From assembly GCA_902728285.1 (NCBI GenBank), contig CACVBU010000276.1, positions 372,001 to 436,000 on the forward strand: 64,000 nucleotides of DNA, written 5' to 3'. A model generated the notes under the pieces. It was not told the DNA's origin and searched no databases. It worked only from the letters and a program-made list of their open reading frames with translations. The position numbers and the translations under genes are program-made. Shown one piece after another: positions 48,809 through 59,700 of this stretch. Source of the DNA: Clytia hemisphaerica. Its lineage: Eukaryota > Cnidaria > Hydrozoa > Leptothecata > Clytiidae. Every line of letters begins with the position of its first letter. The stretch's first letter is position 1.

Positions 48809-48900
48809 CTATACGATTTATCGTTGGATTCCCTCATCCAAAAATTCTGGGGTCCAGTATTATCTTTGTCTCTATAGCTAAACTATTTCGACTATTCGTC

Positions 48901-49531
48901 TTATTTCATCATTTATGTAGAATCAAAGTCATAGTATTTGAGAAAAAAGTGAAATTCCCACAAAATCTTACAACCACAAAGGATTTGGAACCGCTCTAAA
49001 TTAAGCTAGAAGGGTAGAGTTTTAACTCTGACTTTTGAAGACTTATGACCTTAGGACCTGAGAATAGGGCTCAGAATATAGCCTGGAAGTCTATAAACCC
49101 TCCCGAATTGGAATATTCGAATGAATTTATCAATTAGCCCAAAAGCGACTTTCTCGCCCGAACTTTAAATTGCTAAAAACGAGGAAAAATTCTCAATATA
49201 TTTTAACCAAGATAGTAAACCGCTTTTTTGAAATTTGGAAACAAAAAGAGAGCTTTGTACGAAGGAAATCATTTAAAGAAAGATTTGCGGGAGTACAAAT
49301 GAAGCAGGTTTGTTTACGTAAAATATTAGTTCCCAAATACCAAATACGAAATCTTCTCACTTTATAGAACAGTTTGTTTGCGTGTAACTAATTTTTCGTT
49401 CATGACTATTTTTATGAAAATGATTCGAAATTAAGATTTTCTTTCTGAACTGAATGACTATAAACTTCAGGCAAGAATCCGCCTATCGTGAGCTTAATAC
49501 AGTATAGGGAAAACTTACATACATCAGCAAA
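48901..49531. other. Upstream region of the one-exon GPCR
   Basis: No gene seen. A 65-codon frame at 49170-49367 is basic and has no recognisable motif; it is probably chance. Confidence 0.4.
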
Positions 49532-50467
49532 ATGGACCTTCAATACAATATAACGAATCAAACTATCGGAGGTAAAATTACCATAAGACCTGGTTTTACT
49601 ATGGCATTCATCAGTCTCATCCTACCAAACATCCTTTTAATCAATGCTGTCATCAGAAAGAAAGAAAAAATGAAAATTTCTGGTAAACTTTTCGTTGCAT
49701 TATCAATATCAGACATACTGTGTGTCTCAAGTTTCTATTGTTCAACCTTGGTATCTGGAAATTTAATATTAATCAGTAAAGCACAATCAATATTGTTGGG
49801 CTTTGGATTATATTTCCAAACGATTGGAACAATTATATTTACCGAAGTATCAGTTTTGCGTTGCTACTCTCTAAGAAATCCGTTATCACAAAGACTGACC
49901 AAACCAAGAAATATACACTTATTAACTGTTGTATTAGCCTTGGTAAGTCTTTGGATGCCTACCATCTATCCATTGATCTATGACAATCAGCACCATATGA
50001 AATTTCAAACCGTCGGAGAGAGTTTTACATTCATTTTTATATTTATCAATGTAGGGGCAAATATTTTATCCTACATCACAGTGAAAAGCTCAATAAAAAT
50101 ATCAAATTCTGAGAAATCTAAAAGCTCTACAAACTCTGGAATCGTTATTGAGGAAGAAAAATCGCGGAGAAGAAAGTTGAAAGGAGTAAATACTTTGTCT
50201 ATGATTACAATCCTCTATCTTGTATGCTGTCTACCAAATACCATACGGTTAATCGTAGGATGCCCTCATCCCTTCAGTCTATGGGGACAAGTAATTTCTT
50301 GGATGTGGCTTGGTAATTTCGCTCTCAATTCTTTCATATATTTGATTCGAACCAAGGATCTGAGAGATTATTATACAAAATTCTTCAAACGGTTGGCTCA
50401 CAAAACATGCACTGCTTCTTCATATTTATTTTCAAGAGAAATGCCATTAGAGCACACTAACACGTGA
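49532..50467 (+). CDS. One-exon class A-like GPCR
   Basis: An intronless 311-aa protein with seven hydrophobic segments and a short N-terminus carrying two N-glycosylation sites (NITNQT). Landmarks are diverged: helix 2 has the LAxxD-like ALSISDIL, the DRY position reads RCYSL, helix 6 has CCLPNTI, and helix 7 reads NSFIYLI in place of NPxxY. The C-tail holds a cysteine that could be palmitoylated. Start at 49532 gives a plausible N-terminus. A decayed paralogue lies about 1 kb upstream, so this is the survivor of a local duplication. Ligand unknown. Confidence 0.85.
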   Translation: MDLQYNITNQTIGGKITIRPGFTMAFISLILPNILLINAVIRKKEKMKISGKLFVALSISDILCVSSFYCSTLVSGNLILISKAQSILLGFGLYFQTIGTIIFTEVSVLRCYSLRNPLSQRLTKPRNIHLLTVVLALVSLWMPTIYPLIYDNQHHMKFQTVGESFTFIFIFINVGANILSYITVKSSIKISNSEKSKSSTNSGIVIEEEKSRRRKLKGVNTLSMITILYLVCCLPNTIRLIVGCPHPFSLWGQVISWMWLGNFALNSFIYLIRTKDLRDYYTKFFKRLAHKTCTASSYLFSREMPLEHTNT

Positions 50468-51586
50468 ACAGAAGATGACTTGATATGAACTATAAGCAGA
50501 CTAATCAAAGCCGTAACGATTCATTTTATAATTGCAGTATAGTTGGTTAAAGAAACATAACCCAAGATAACCAATTTACACGATTTTTTTTATTAAAACA
50601 CCTTAATTTTGGCTGAGTCTGAATTTGCTTATTTTTTCATCGAATTTCAGCCTCAGTGACGTTCTTATTTGAAACTAAATATCAGAAAAAAATTACACCG
50701 TCTTAATAGATGGCTACGGCATATCTTCTTTGTTCAACTTAAAAGTGAAGGAGCTTAACGCTTGGAAGGCAGGAGACTTCATTTCATTCAAAAAGCTCTC
50801 TCCAGGTGTAAAATAATCCAGTGTATAATTGCTATTAATTCATTAACTCTCTTTTCTCAGGCTGGACATGTTCTTAAGATGTTCTTGTTTTTTCGCCGAA
50901 TTTCAGCCTCAATGTTCTTATAAACTGGGTTCTAATAAAAACAAACGTGTATCAGCCTTTCAGGGACATCACAGGTATCTCACTTTACTTTATGTCTGGA
51001 GGACGAGAAACTATGATATGGAAACTCCTCTAGTGAGGGGAGATTCTCTAGACAGTTCGAAATAGAAACATGGCTTAATAAGGTAGGGAGGAAATGAGAC
51101 CACAAACTAGACAAATTACAATATAAATTCAAACTTCAAAGTTCATCATTAATCAGGAACTTCTATACAAAAAAAAGAATATAGGAACTTCTTAACATTC
51201 TTAAACAAGGGTCATGACCTTGTCGTTCCTAATTTGATTCGTTTTAGCTTCCACTCTGTGAGACATTCTTTCATTAAACTTATTTATGACATAACATTTC
51301 ACTTTAAGGTTGTGACCTTTCACCTCTCATAGAAGAAAGGGAAAACTATTTTCTACTTTCCTCATCTCGTGTTCATGTGGGATGGAAACTTTTCTTTTAG
51401 TGAAATGATTTTCTGTTATATATGCTTACAGTGTGGTTTCATTTGCTTGAATTCAATGAAAGATGAAAGACTCACAGGGTAAGATGAGTTTCCATTAAAG
51501 AATTTACTCACCAGGTCCCTCTGTCTAAGAGAATGGTTTGGAATAAGTGAAGGAAATTGGGTGATAATTGAAGATTTCCCGGGTCG

Positions 51587-51740
51587 GCCCCCCCCCCCCC
51601 CACAGCCTAACCCTCAATTCACGTATTCACCTACTAGTCTTTGCCAATTCACGTATTCACGCGTTGAAAAAATCTAATTCATGTATTCACGGCAGAAAAA
51701 AAGGCTCATTATTCACGTGTCAAGCCAGCCTCTTAGGGAG
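51587..51740. repeat. C-run followed by ATTCACG repeats
   Basis: A run of about 14 C at 51588 is followed by repeated ATTCACGTATTCACG-type units. It is a relative of the element at 38933-39236 with a degraded right end. Confidence 0.6.
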
Positions 51741-52128
51741 CCCATTTAAGCCCTTCTGAAGGGGGTCCTGAATATAAGGATGAGTTGCGATAGGTTGGAA
51801 TAATATATATATCTAGCGTAGTAAAATTGAATTCATCAAAACTCTTCCCCGCCCCTAAATTTGTATCCTTTATTATTTTGACAGTGTTTGTGAAAGTTTC
51901 GACCATCTTTATGATATGAAAAAGTACTAGAGCTTCACTCGGTCCAATATTAGTTTTACTTAGCATATATCAGCACAATTTGCAAAGTGGCATTCAACAG
52001 TTTCTCATACTCCAGTGCTTCCGACAAAAACACTTTCTTATTAGAAAAATGAACAAGACATCGAAAAACCACTTTCACTTTCATTTTCGATTCATTTTAT
52101 GATAAATATAATATTACTTCCTTAAACC

Positions 52129-52168
52129 AGGGATATGATATAGCGTAGCTACGCTATATCATATCCCT
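52129..52168. repeat. Perfect 40-bp palindrome
   Basis: AGGGATATGATATAGCGTAG is followed directly by its exact reverse complement with no spacer. The centre lies between 52148 and 52149. Confidence 0.95.
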
Positions 52169-52392
52169 GCTTAAACTCGAAATAAAAAAAATGCGTGGTG
52201 AAAAAAATATATTTCTTGGTTTCTGACGCACCTCATTAAAAATAATGATCACGTCACATGGCGCGGTTTGAATTATACAATCAAAACAAATCTTTAGTTG
52301 TTAGACAGGAATAAGAAACCCACCATTCTCAAAAAAGACATCTACAAAACAAGTCAGCAAATTAACAGTAAAAAACTTAGAATTTTTATGCT

Positions 52393-52480
52393 ATGGTCAT
52401 GGATGAACTGACAAGTCTGATGTATAGGCAGTACGAAGCACAACTAGGCATCATTGATGTGAAACAGACCTGCTATCTAG
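52393..52480 (+). other. Possible alternative first exon of the OBI1-like gene
   Basis: An ATG-led open stretch of 29 codons (MVMDELTSLMYRQYEAQLG...) ends in a good donor (CTAG|GTAAAA) in phase 1, which joins in frame to the exon at 54221. It competes with the first exon at 53764. Only splice logic supports it. Confidence 0.35.
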
Positions 52481-52810
52481 GTAAAATTGTAAACAAGACT
52501 TAAAATTCTTTTCTGTAAAAAGGTTCTTTTTTATTATCTGTTGTAAAGTTTATTTTTGGGCATTGTTTGCTTTTATTTCGTCAATCACTTTTCCAATCTG
52601 TTACATTGCGCATGCGTGCCTGTCACTATTGTGAGACAGGGGTTCCATCCTACTCTTTACTCAAATCACAGGCAAAAAATCACAATATCCTATTTGGCGT
52701 ACAACGTTTTGCCAAGGTGCATCTAACACTCATAACGTTCATGTAAAGATACAATAGATGTAAGGAACTTCTGAGAGTTCAAAATATAAGAATACTAGTA
52801 TTTTTTTCAT

Positions 52811-52915
52811 AGATTACCGGCGTACCGGCCAAAATCTTCTTGATACCGGTCAAAAATATTCTGACGATTTACCAGAACACCGGAAATCTACCAGATTGTC
52901 GGAGCCCCCCCCATA
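52811..52915. repeat. ACCGG-repeat block ending in a C run
   Basis: Short repeats of the type TACCGGCCAAAAT, ATACCGGTCAAAAAT and ACACCGGAAAT end at GTCGGAGCCCCCCCC. Its build (short repeat units next to a C run) is like the other G/C-run elements in this window. Confidence 0.5.
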
Positions 52916-52944
52916 TATGAAGTTGAAACAACTGTCTGTGTCAG

Positions 52945-53079
52945 CCCAGTCTGGAAATTGCAGCTTGTTCACCAGATATCTCCGGCGTAGAATTGAGGTT
53001 TAAGATCTGCTGCCCTCAACTTTTCCCAGCTAAGTTGGCGCAGCTCCGGCGTAAGATTTCCCTCCTTTCCAGACTGGGT
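52945..53079. mobile_element. 135-bp MITE with CCCAGTCTGGAAA ends
   Basis: Perfect inverted ends CCCAGTCTGGAAA (52945-52957) and TTTCCAGACTGGG (53067-53079). The interior also carries TCTCCGGCGTA and CTCCGGCGTAAG as direct repeats. Non-coding. Confidence 0.75.
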
Positions 53080-53763
53080 GTCAGCTGAATACAGGACCGC
53101 TAACTCTAATAACCATGGGCTGAAAACATAAAAGGGAATGGGGTGTTTGTGGGGCACCGGGTCTGTGACACAGGAGTGTTTTCATTGTATTTAACTGCGC
53201 TCTGCGCAGTATCAGACAGAAAGTGCTATCTCGTCTCTCTTTATTGAAGCATCAGTAAGTTAGAGTTACACGTTGTACACAACAGAAGAAAAGGTCAAAC
53301 AGTCTTCTGTTACAGCCATTTTCTTTTATTTACTTAAGTATGACATGATGGCTATCATAAGAGGCGAGAAAAGATATTTCGTTTTTATGAAAATAGATCT
53401 TTACCAGAAGAGACATGAATATGACCTTTCTGAGTGACCCCACCAACTTCATAAACTTGCTTTGCTTGAGAAATATCAAGTTTAAAAAAGAATAGAGAAA
53501 GAAAAATGAGCCTCTCAGGAGTATTTCATGACAGAAATCTGGTGACCCCTAACTTTGACACTGTATATATTTTTGTACTTATATCAACGAGCAAACCAAT
53601 TGTGTTTTCTGACTATTTCAGATATTTTGTTGCACTTTGTTTCTCGTGAAGGGAGTCAGGCTCTCAATCATTTTATAAGTTTGAGGAAGAAACATCTATT
53701 TGGAAACTGAAAATTTCAATTTGAAAAATTTTTGTAATTTGCTCTCTATTCAGCCTAAGCGCA

Positions 53764-56700
53764 ATGGCCTTTCAGCCTTACGAAGGTAAACAAAAGACTA
53801 CGTTTTCAAGGTTTTTAACTTTTCGGAATACCATTTTAGGGAGCTAAGATACTTATAATACAGCACAATACGAATCTGCTCAACGGTCTGCTTTATTTCT
53901 TCTTTTTGTTAGGTTTAAAACCCAACGCTGGTTACAAAAGGCGATTTCAAACTTTTGATAAAGAGTGTGATTTTTGATTATTTTGTTATGACAGGTAACT
54001 CTCGCGCTAATTGGAACTCGAACGGAGGAGGGGGGTCTAAGAGATTCGAATTATAGAAAGCAATTTACAGAAGTATCCCCTCGACAGCGGCTGAAATGAG
54101 TTCGAATTTATGATAAATATGAATTATAGAAGTTCGAATTAGTTAAAACGTTACATGAATGCTTAAACAACGTTAATGCTAATTAGCCAATCACATTTGT
54201 TACAATTATCAATTTTTCAGGTCTCCTTGAAGATTCAACTATGGTAAGCCAACAGCCGAATGATGCTAAAAGTAAATCTGAAATGCGTCGAACTCGAATC
54301 AAAATGTTGTTTGAAGATTTTCAGGTAAGTTTATTCACGTTTTTTTCAGGATCTTCAAGATATCTACTGAACCGTTTATGTGTAAGTATGTACGAGAAAA
54401 AGCTGAAGTGACAGTGGAAGCTTGTACCCTTTCTTTCTCTTTCTGGAAATTTACTAGCAGGCTGATCTAAATTTTTGATCCATTCACCATTCACACTTTT
54501 TACAATCATTCCAGCCAGCAATACATCTTTACTTAAACTACATATTTTGGCTTCGATAAGGTATCTATTATCGATAGAAGTTCGTCGGGAAATATTTCGT
54601 CAATTTTTACCGACGAATAGTGTTGGCCGACGAATTTTTTACCGTTAAGGTACAGTAAATGATAATGAATAAGCATTGAAAGCCTTACCGTTAAGTTCTG
54701 CTAGATTTTTTTACAGCATGATTTCAAATTCCGCGAAGATACGAAAATCCACGTGGGGCAAAATGATTTGATTAACGAAAACAACAAAATCCGGAGTGAA
54801 AATGACGAACTTCACGAGCAGATCAAAGATTTAGAGTCACGTTATTTGCATTCATTGAAGCGATCAGCAAGTGAATTGGAAAGAGGAGGGTTTCAAAATG
54901 GTAGCAGTAGCAATGGTGCAGATAATTTGAACGGTGATATTCACACTATCTTGAAATTGTCAAGTAAATTACAAGAAGTAATGAGTATCAATGAAACAAT
55001 GGCACAAACTAATTGCAATTTGAAAAACGTAAGTAATCATTCATAAAATCTCCATATCAAATAGTAAGGTCCTGTTTTTAGGGGGTTCAAGCGATTCCAC
55101 GATTTAGTAAATTTTGTCTACTATTAATATTCAAAATATAATTATATAATTCATCTTTTGAACTTAAGTGAGGCTCTTATCAAATCCGATATCAAAATAC
55201 TTCGGAACATTAAGAAATTATTTGGAAAAATTAGCCATTATGGATGAAAGAACGCAATGAATTTGTATGACCGGCCAGTGAAAAACTTCCGTTATCCGAA
55301 TATAGATATATTGTAGCACGTAGACAAAGTATGCACGTACAAAATCAAAGTATTTACTTGATCAGGAAAAGTTTGCTCATTGGTTGAAATATTTTTGTGT
55401 ATGATAAACAGCTATTAAAAGCACGTTTGAGGAAATTCTTTCAATCAACCCAGACTGCGCAGGAAACACATTTGCCGGTACAGTATATTTCTTGCGAGAA
55501 TTCTTGGCTAAAAATATTGAAAAGTAAATTAATCAAAAGATACCGATTGTTCAATGAATCCCTCTTGGTATAAAGGCCGACTGTAAAATATGTGTTTATT
55601 AGAAATATAGAACATTATACGTCGTTTCAGCTAAGACTAATTTCCCGGAATAAGATTCGACTGACATTTTCGGAATACTTTCACTGCTTTTTACTGGGAT
55701 ACAGTAGCGCCGACATAACATTGCAAAGGGTTTTTTTCTAAAGGTACGGTTAACCTTGTGTTGTGTTTCCGAAGCACATTTCTTAAACTTCTTTCGAACT
55801 TTTTTTCGGGAAGTTGAATTTTTAGTTGAATTTCCTCTAGGTTTAAATAAGGTGAATTTTCCAATAGCCTTCTAGTAAAATTATGGGGAAAGTATTTAAG
55901 AACACGTGAGACATACTGACAAAAGGAAGCCTCTAAGATGACGTCCCAATTGTCTGATCAACAAAGGCTTTCTATTTCTTGAGGCGTTCTACTTTTTTTA
56001 ACCAATAAAGAAAAACAAAACCCTTGACCTTCTAACACTGACTTTTCACGCAATTTTCGACTGTATTTGTCACAGAAAAGTTGAAACGAAGTGTCACTTG
56101 ACTCTTAGGGGATCGTGTTTTTTCTTAAACTTTTTTTATAAAACGTCGGTTATCTCTTTATTGATCTGCACTTTTGACCCTTTTTGTTGAGGCATTGAAT
56201 TTTGAAATCGTACGTGTGTCTGTCAATAGCCTTGATGCCACCAGATGTGGAAAAAGTCAACTCTTCCTAGGCTTTATAGGGGGGGGGGGTTGTACTGTAC
56301 TTTTACGGTATTACGGGATTTGACGAAAAAAGAGACGGGAAAACGGTATTTTAAAATCAGACGGTGACGGTATTCAGGTATATTTTTGCCCTGTATAAGC
56401 CGGTGTGACGGTGTTATTATTTTTTCAATTTTCGGGATTCCGGGATTCAGCAAAAATTTTGACGGGAAAACGGTATTTCGAACCCCTACAACCCCCCCCC
56501 TTTATAATGTTTTAATTTTTCCACGTCAGACGGCATCAAGCTATCGACATGTACGATTTCAAAATTCAATGCCGAGTAGCCGTTCATAAAATTTTGATAA
56601 ATAAATCAATTTCTGAACCTTTAAGGCTGAAAGGGAGGTGGTAAATGCCCTTTAAAAATCCCGGGCTAAGCTATATCCGGCATCTTTGATCGGATCTTTT

Positions 56701-59700
56701 TTTTGAAAGTGGTAACCACAAAGAACGTTCAACTACGCTGCATAAAAAATAATGAAGGAAAAGTAGAGCTAGCACTCTCGACGTATTGATACCGAGGCCC
56801 GGAATTCCTGAGTTATTTTTTCCGAGTTAAAAAAACCGAGTTAAGAAAAAACCGAGTTATCCCGAGTTATGACGTCATTTTTGGAATTTAGTGACGTCAT
56901 TTTTCATTTTATAACTCGTTTTATTGTGCTTCCTTTAACTTTCCGAGTTATTTTCCATTTTTTAACTCGGGAATTTTTGCTTCCTTTAACTTTCCGAGTT
57001 ATTTTCCATTTTTTAACTCGGGAATTTTTGCTTCCTTTAGCTTTCCGAGTTATTTTTCTTCATAAAAAAACACCAGCTTTAATCTATTGATCGAAACCAC
57101 AAGCACACCGCAAATTTACTATTTGCTTGAATAGAAGAAGAATTTTGTGAATGAGTTCTATGGGGTGTACTAAGGCAAGTACGAGTATTTTTTGGACCTT
57201 CGAAGGGTCGTAAAAATCACAAAATCTAATTTCAGTCCCCCTAAGGCTTTTAAAACAGCCGAAAGTTCCAATAAGGGTCACGAAATCTCGAAAAATCAGT
57301 TTTTTCCTCTATTTTTGCGGCACATACCCGTCAGCTCGCAACCCTAGTACCCCCGGATAGTCTGTGAAATGATTGATTCAAGAATCGTTGGTGATTCATT
57401 CAAAATTTTTACAGCGAAGGGGGAAGGACTCTTGTCATGTCACTTACAGTGTTCTTTAATGAAATAGGGAGGAAATATTAATTTTGAAATAGCTTTATCT
57501 CATCACTTACCTACTGTATTTTTTGAGATTTACACAGCATTTATGCTGTAAGATTTTTGAAGGGCTTACACTTTGTTTATCTAGCAGGTTTTAATTTTTA
57601 TTCACTTGTTTGTTGATTATTCATTTTATTCAAAGCAGGTTAAGGTTTTTCTAGTTAGTAATGGATGGTTATGTCTATGGTGGTTATGGGATCAATAGAT
57701 TAAAGCTGGTGTTTTTTTATAAAGAAAAATAACTCGGAAAGCTAAAGGAAGCAAAAATTCTCGAATTAAAAATTCAAAAATAACTCGGAAAGTTAGAGAA
57801 AGCAAAAATTCCCGAGTTAAAAAATAGAAAATAACTCGGAAAGTTAAAGGAAGCAAAATAAACCGAGTTATGAAATGTAAAATAACGTCACTAAATTCCA
57901 AAAATGACGTCATAACTCGGGATAACTCGGTTTTTTCTTAACTCGGTTTTTTTAACTCGGAAAAAATAACTCGGGAATTCCGGGCCTCATTGATACCACT
58001 AAGGTAACACTTTCAAAAAAACTCCGATCAAAATATTTTGTTTAGCAGGAATGAGGAACTGATGTCTCCAGAGTTTATATAAAGCTCAGTGGAGGGGGTT
58101 GGGTTCGAATTCATAATGGTTGAATAGCGTTAAATGGTTATGAAAATTCCACCCTTGAATATCCAAAACATTTGAAGTCATTTGATCGAATACAATTCTC
58201 TTGTGGTGTAATGGCGGACGTTAGGTTTGAAGGTGTTTGGCAAACAACATGAAAATATCAAAATCAAGAATGAGTTTCTTATACTAAAATAAGACTTAAA
58301 ATTGTAATAGAAAATTTGATTTTTATTTGTCACTCGCATGATCTAAAGGCCTAAAGGACAATGACAAGTTACTTGAGGTGGCAGAAACTTCATTATGTTG
58401 ATTTAAAAAGCATTCATGTGGCGAGAAAGTCTCCATCCAATGAATAAATGAGCACCAAAAGTTTACATTACAGAAAAATTAAATCAAACTGAACTACAGA
58501 ATTGAATTTAACTCCCGTTTCCTTGCATGGTTGGCATCAGTTAAATTCCGGGGGGGGGGGGGGGTACTTAACTTAGGTAAATGGAGGGTACAGTATGTGC
58601 CGCCCTTAAGGGTACCTTCTTTGGATTTCCAAAGTCCCGCTAAGGGTCGAAAAAATTTAAACTTTTTACCCCCGGAAAGATAAATTAGGTCAAATTTGTC
58701 CCAATAAGAGTCGTAAAATTCACAAAATTTTCCTTCGTTTTCTTTTTAGTCCCGGTAAGGGTCGAAAGTCGGGCGCCCCACCGTCAGCTCGTAACCCTAG
58801 TACCCCATTTAACCCTAGTAGCCCCCGGGGTTAAATTATACTCCCTTTTTCCACTAACTTCTTAGTGGTTTATATACCCTATTGTTAACCGGTTATTTTT
58901 TCGAAGCGGGCTACACAACTTTTTGCGCAATGCAATTGGTTCTTTTCGCATGACGATGGGCCTACACTGCCCAGATTTGCCCGTCGTTAGGAAAATTCAT
59001 TGTGACGTCACTTTTTCAAAGGAAAATGAACAATGCATTGACATTATTTCTCTCATTTTTTTTTCTCGCTTTATTTCGCTATTTTTCCTGGATAAACCGC
59101 TTAAAATCAATCGAAGCTGAAGGAAACGGTTAACAAATACAATAATGACCGGTTTTTTTTGGGCTGTACTGAAAATATTGCCCTCGGTCAAGGCAACAAC
59201 CTCGCAAGCTCGGTCGTTACTTGACCTCGGGCAATATTTCTCAGTACAGCCCTCACTAACCGGTCATTATTGTATTAGAGTTTTGATGAAGCTTTTAAAA
59301 TCTTTGCACGTAAAGTGTCTACTAATTCACAGAAACTTTTTAAGTCTATAGTTAATTGTAAGTCTATATATCTTTAGGCTGTTAAAACACCTCCTTCTCA
59401 CATTACCGGTGGTCCTCCCTCCACTGGGAAAATATACTCCAATTTTAGCCCCCGTTAAATTAATCAAATAAAAAAATCCTCACTGCCAAATATTGTGTAA
59501 TTTTCCATCCCCACTGAAATTTCAGAGTTAAAAACAATTGAACTCAAATTCCCAACCATAAAAAAATGTAAGAATTTCAACCCTCTATCGAGTAAGTCCG
59601 TTATTTCTACCCCCTTGGCTGAAAATCCTACCGGGTCTGTGAGAAAGGGATTCCTGTACTAAAGTTTTGGTGGACACAAAGTGACGTAACATCATACATT

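Larger units (their letters stand above)
48168..48900 (+). pseudogene. GPCR pseudogene fragment split by transposons
   Basis: The sequence CTGTCTACCAAATAC at about 48187-48201 and the sequence TATACGATTTATCGTTGGATTCCCTCATCC resuming at 48810 together align with one continuous stretch of the downstream GPCR (about 50227-50275, CTGTCTACCAAATAC then CATACGGTTAATCG...CCCTCATCC). The peptide LYLVYCLPNTI..IVG.PHP is that of helix 6. Only this small part is recognisable; upstream and downstream sequence has decayed. The interrupting element is 48206-48808. Confidence 0.7.
50468..52392. other. Intergenic region with repeats
   Basis: No gene is supported. It contains two nearby related pieces with GAATTTCAGCCTCA (50643 and 50898), the ATTCACGTA repeat block at 51587-51740 and a 40-bp palindrome at 52129-52168. 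Confidence 0.45.

Noticed and set aside
56869..57913. Repetitive 73-codon frames (LPLTFRVIFHFLTREF type) on both strands
   Set aside because: They are translations of the inverted arms of the foldback element.
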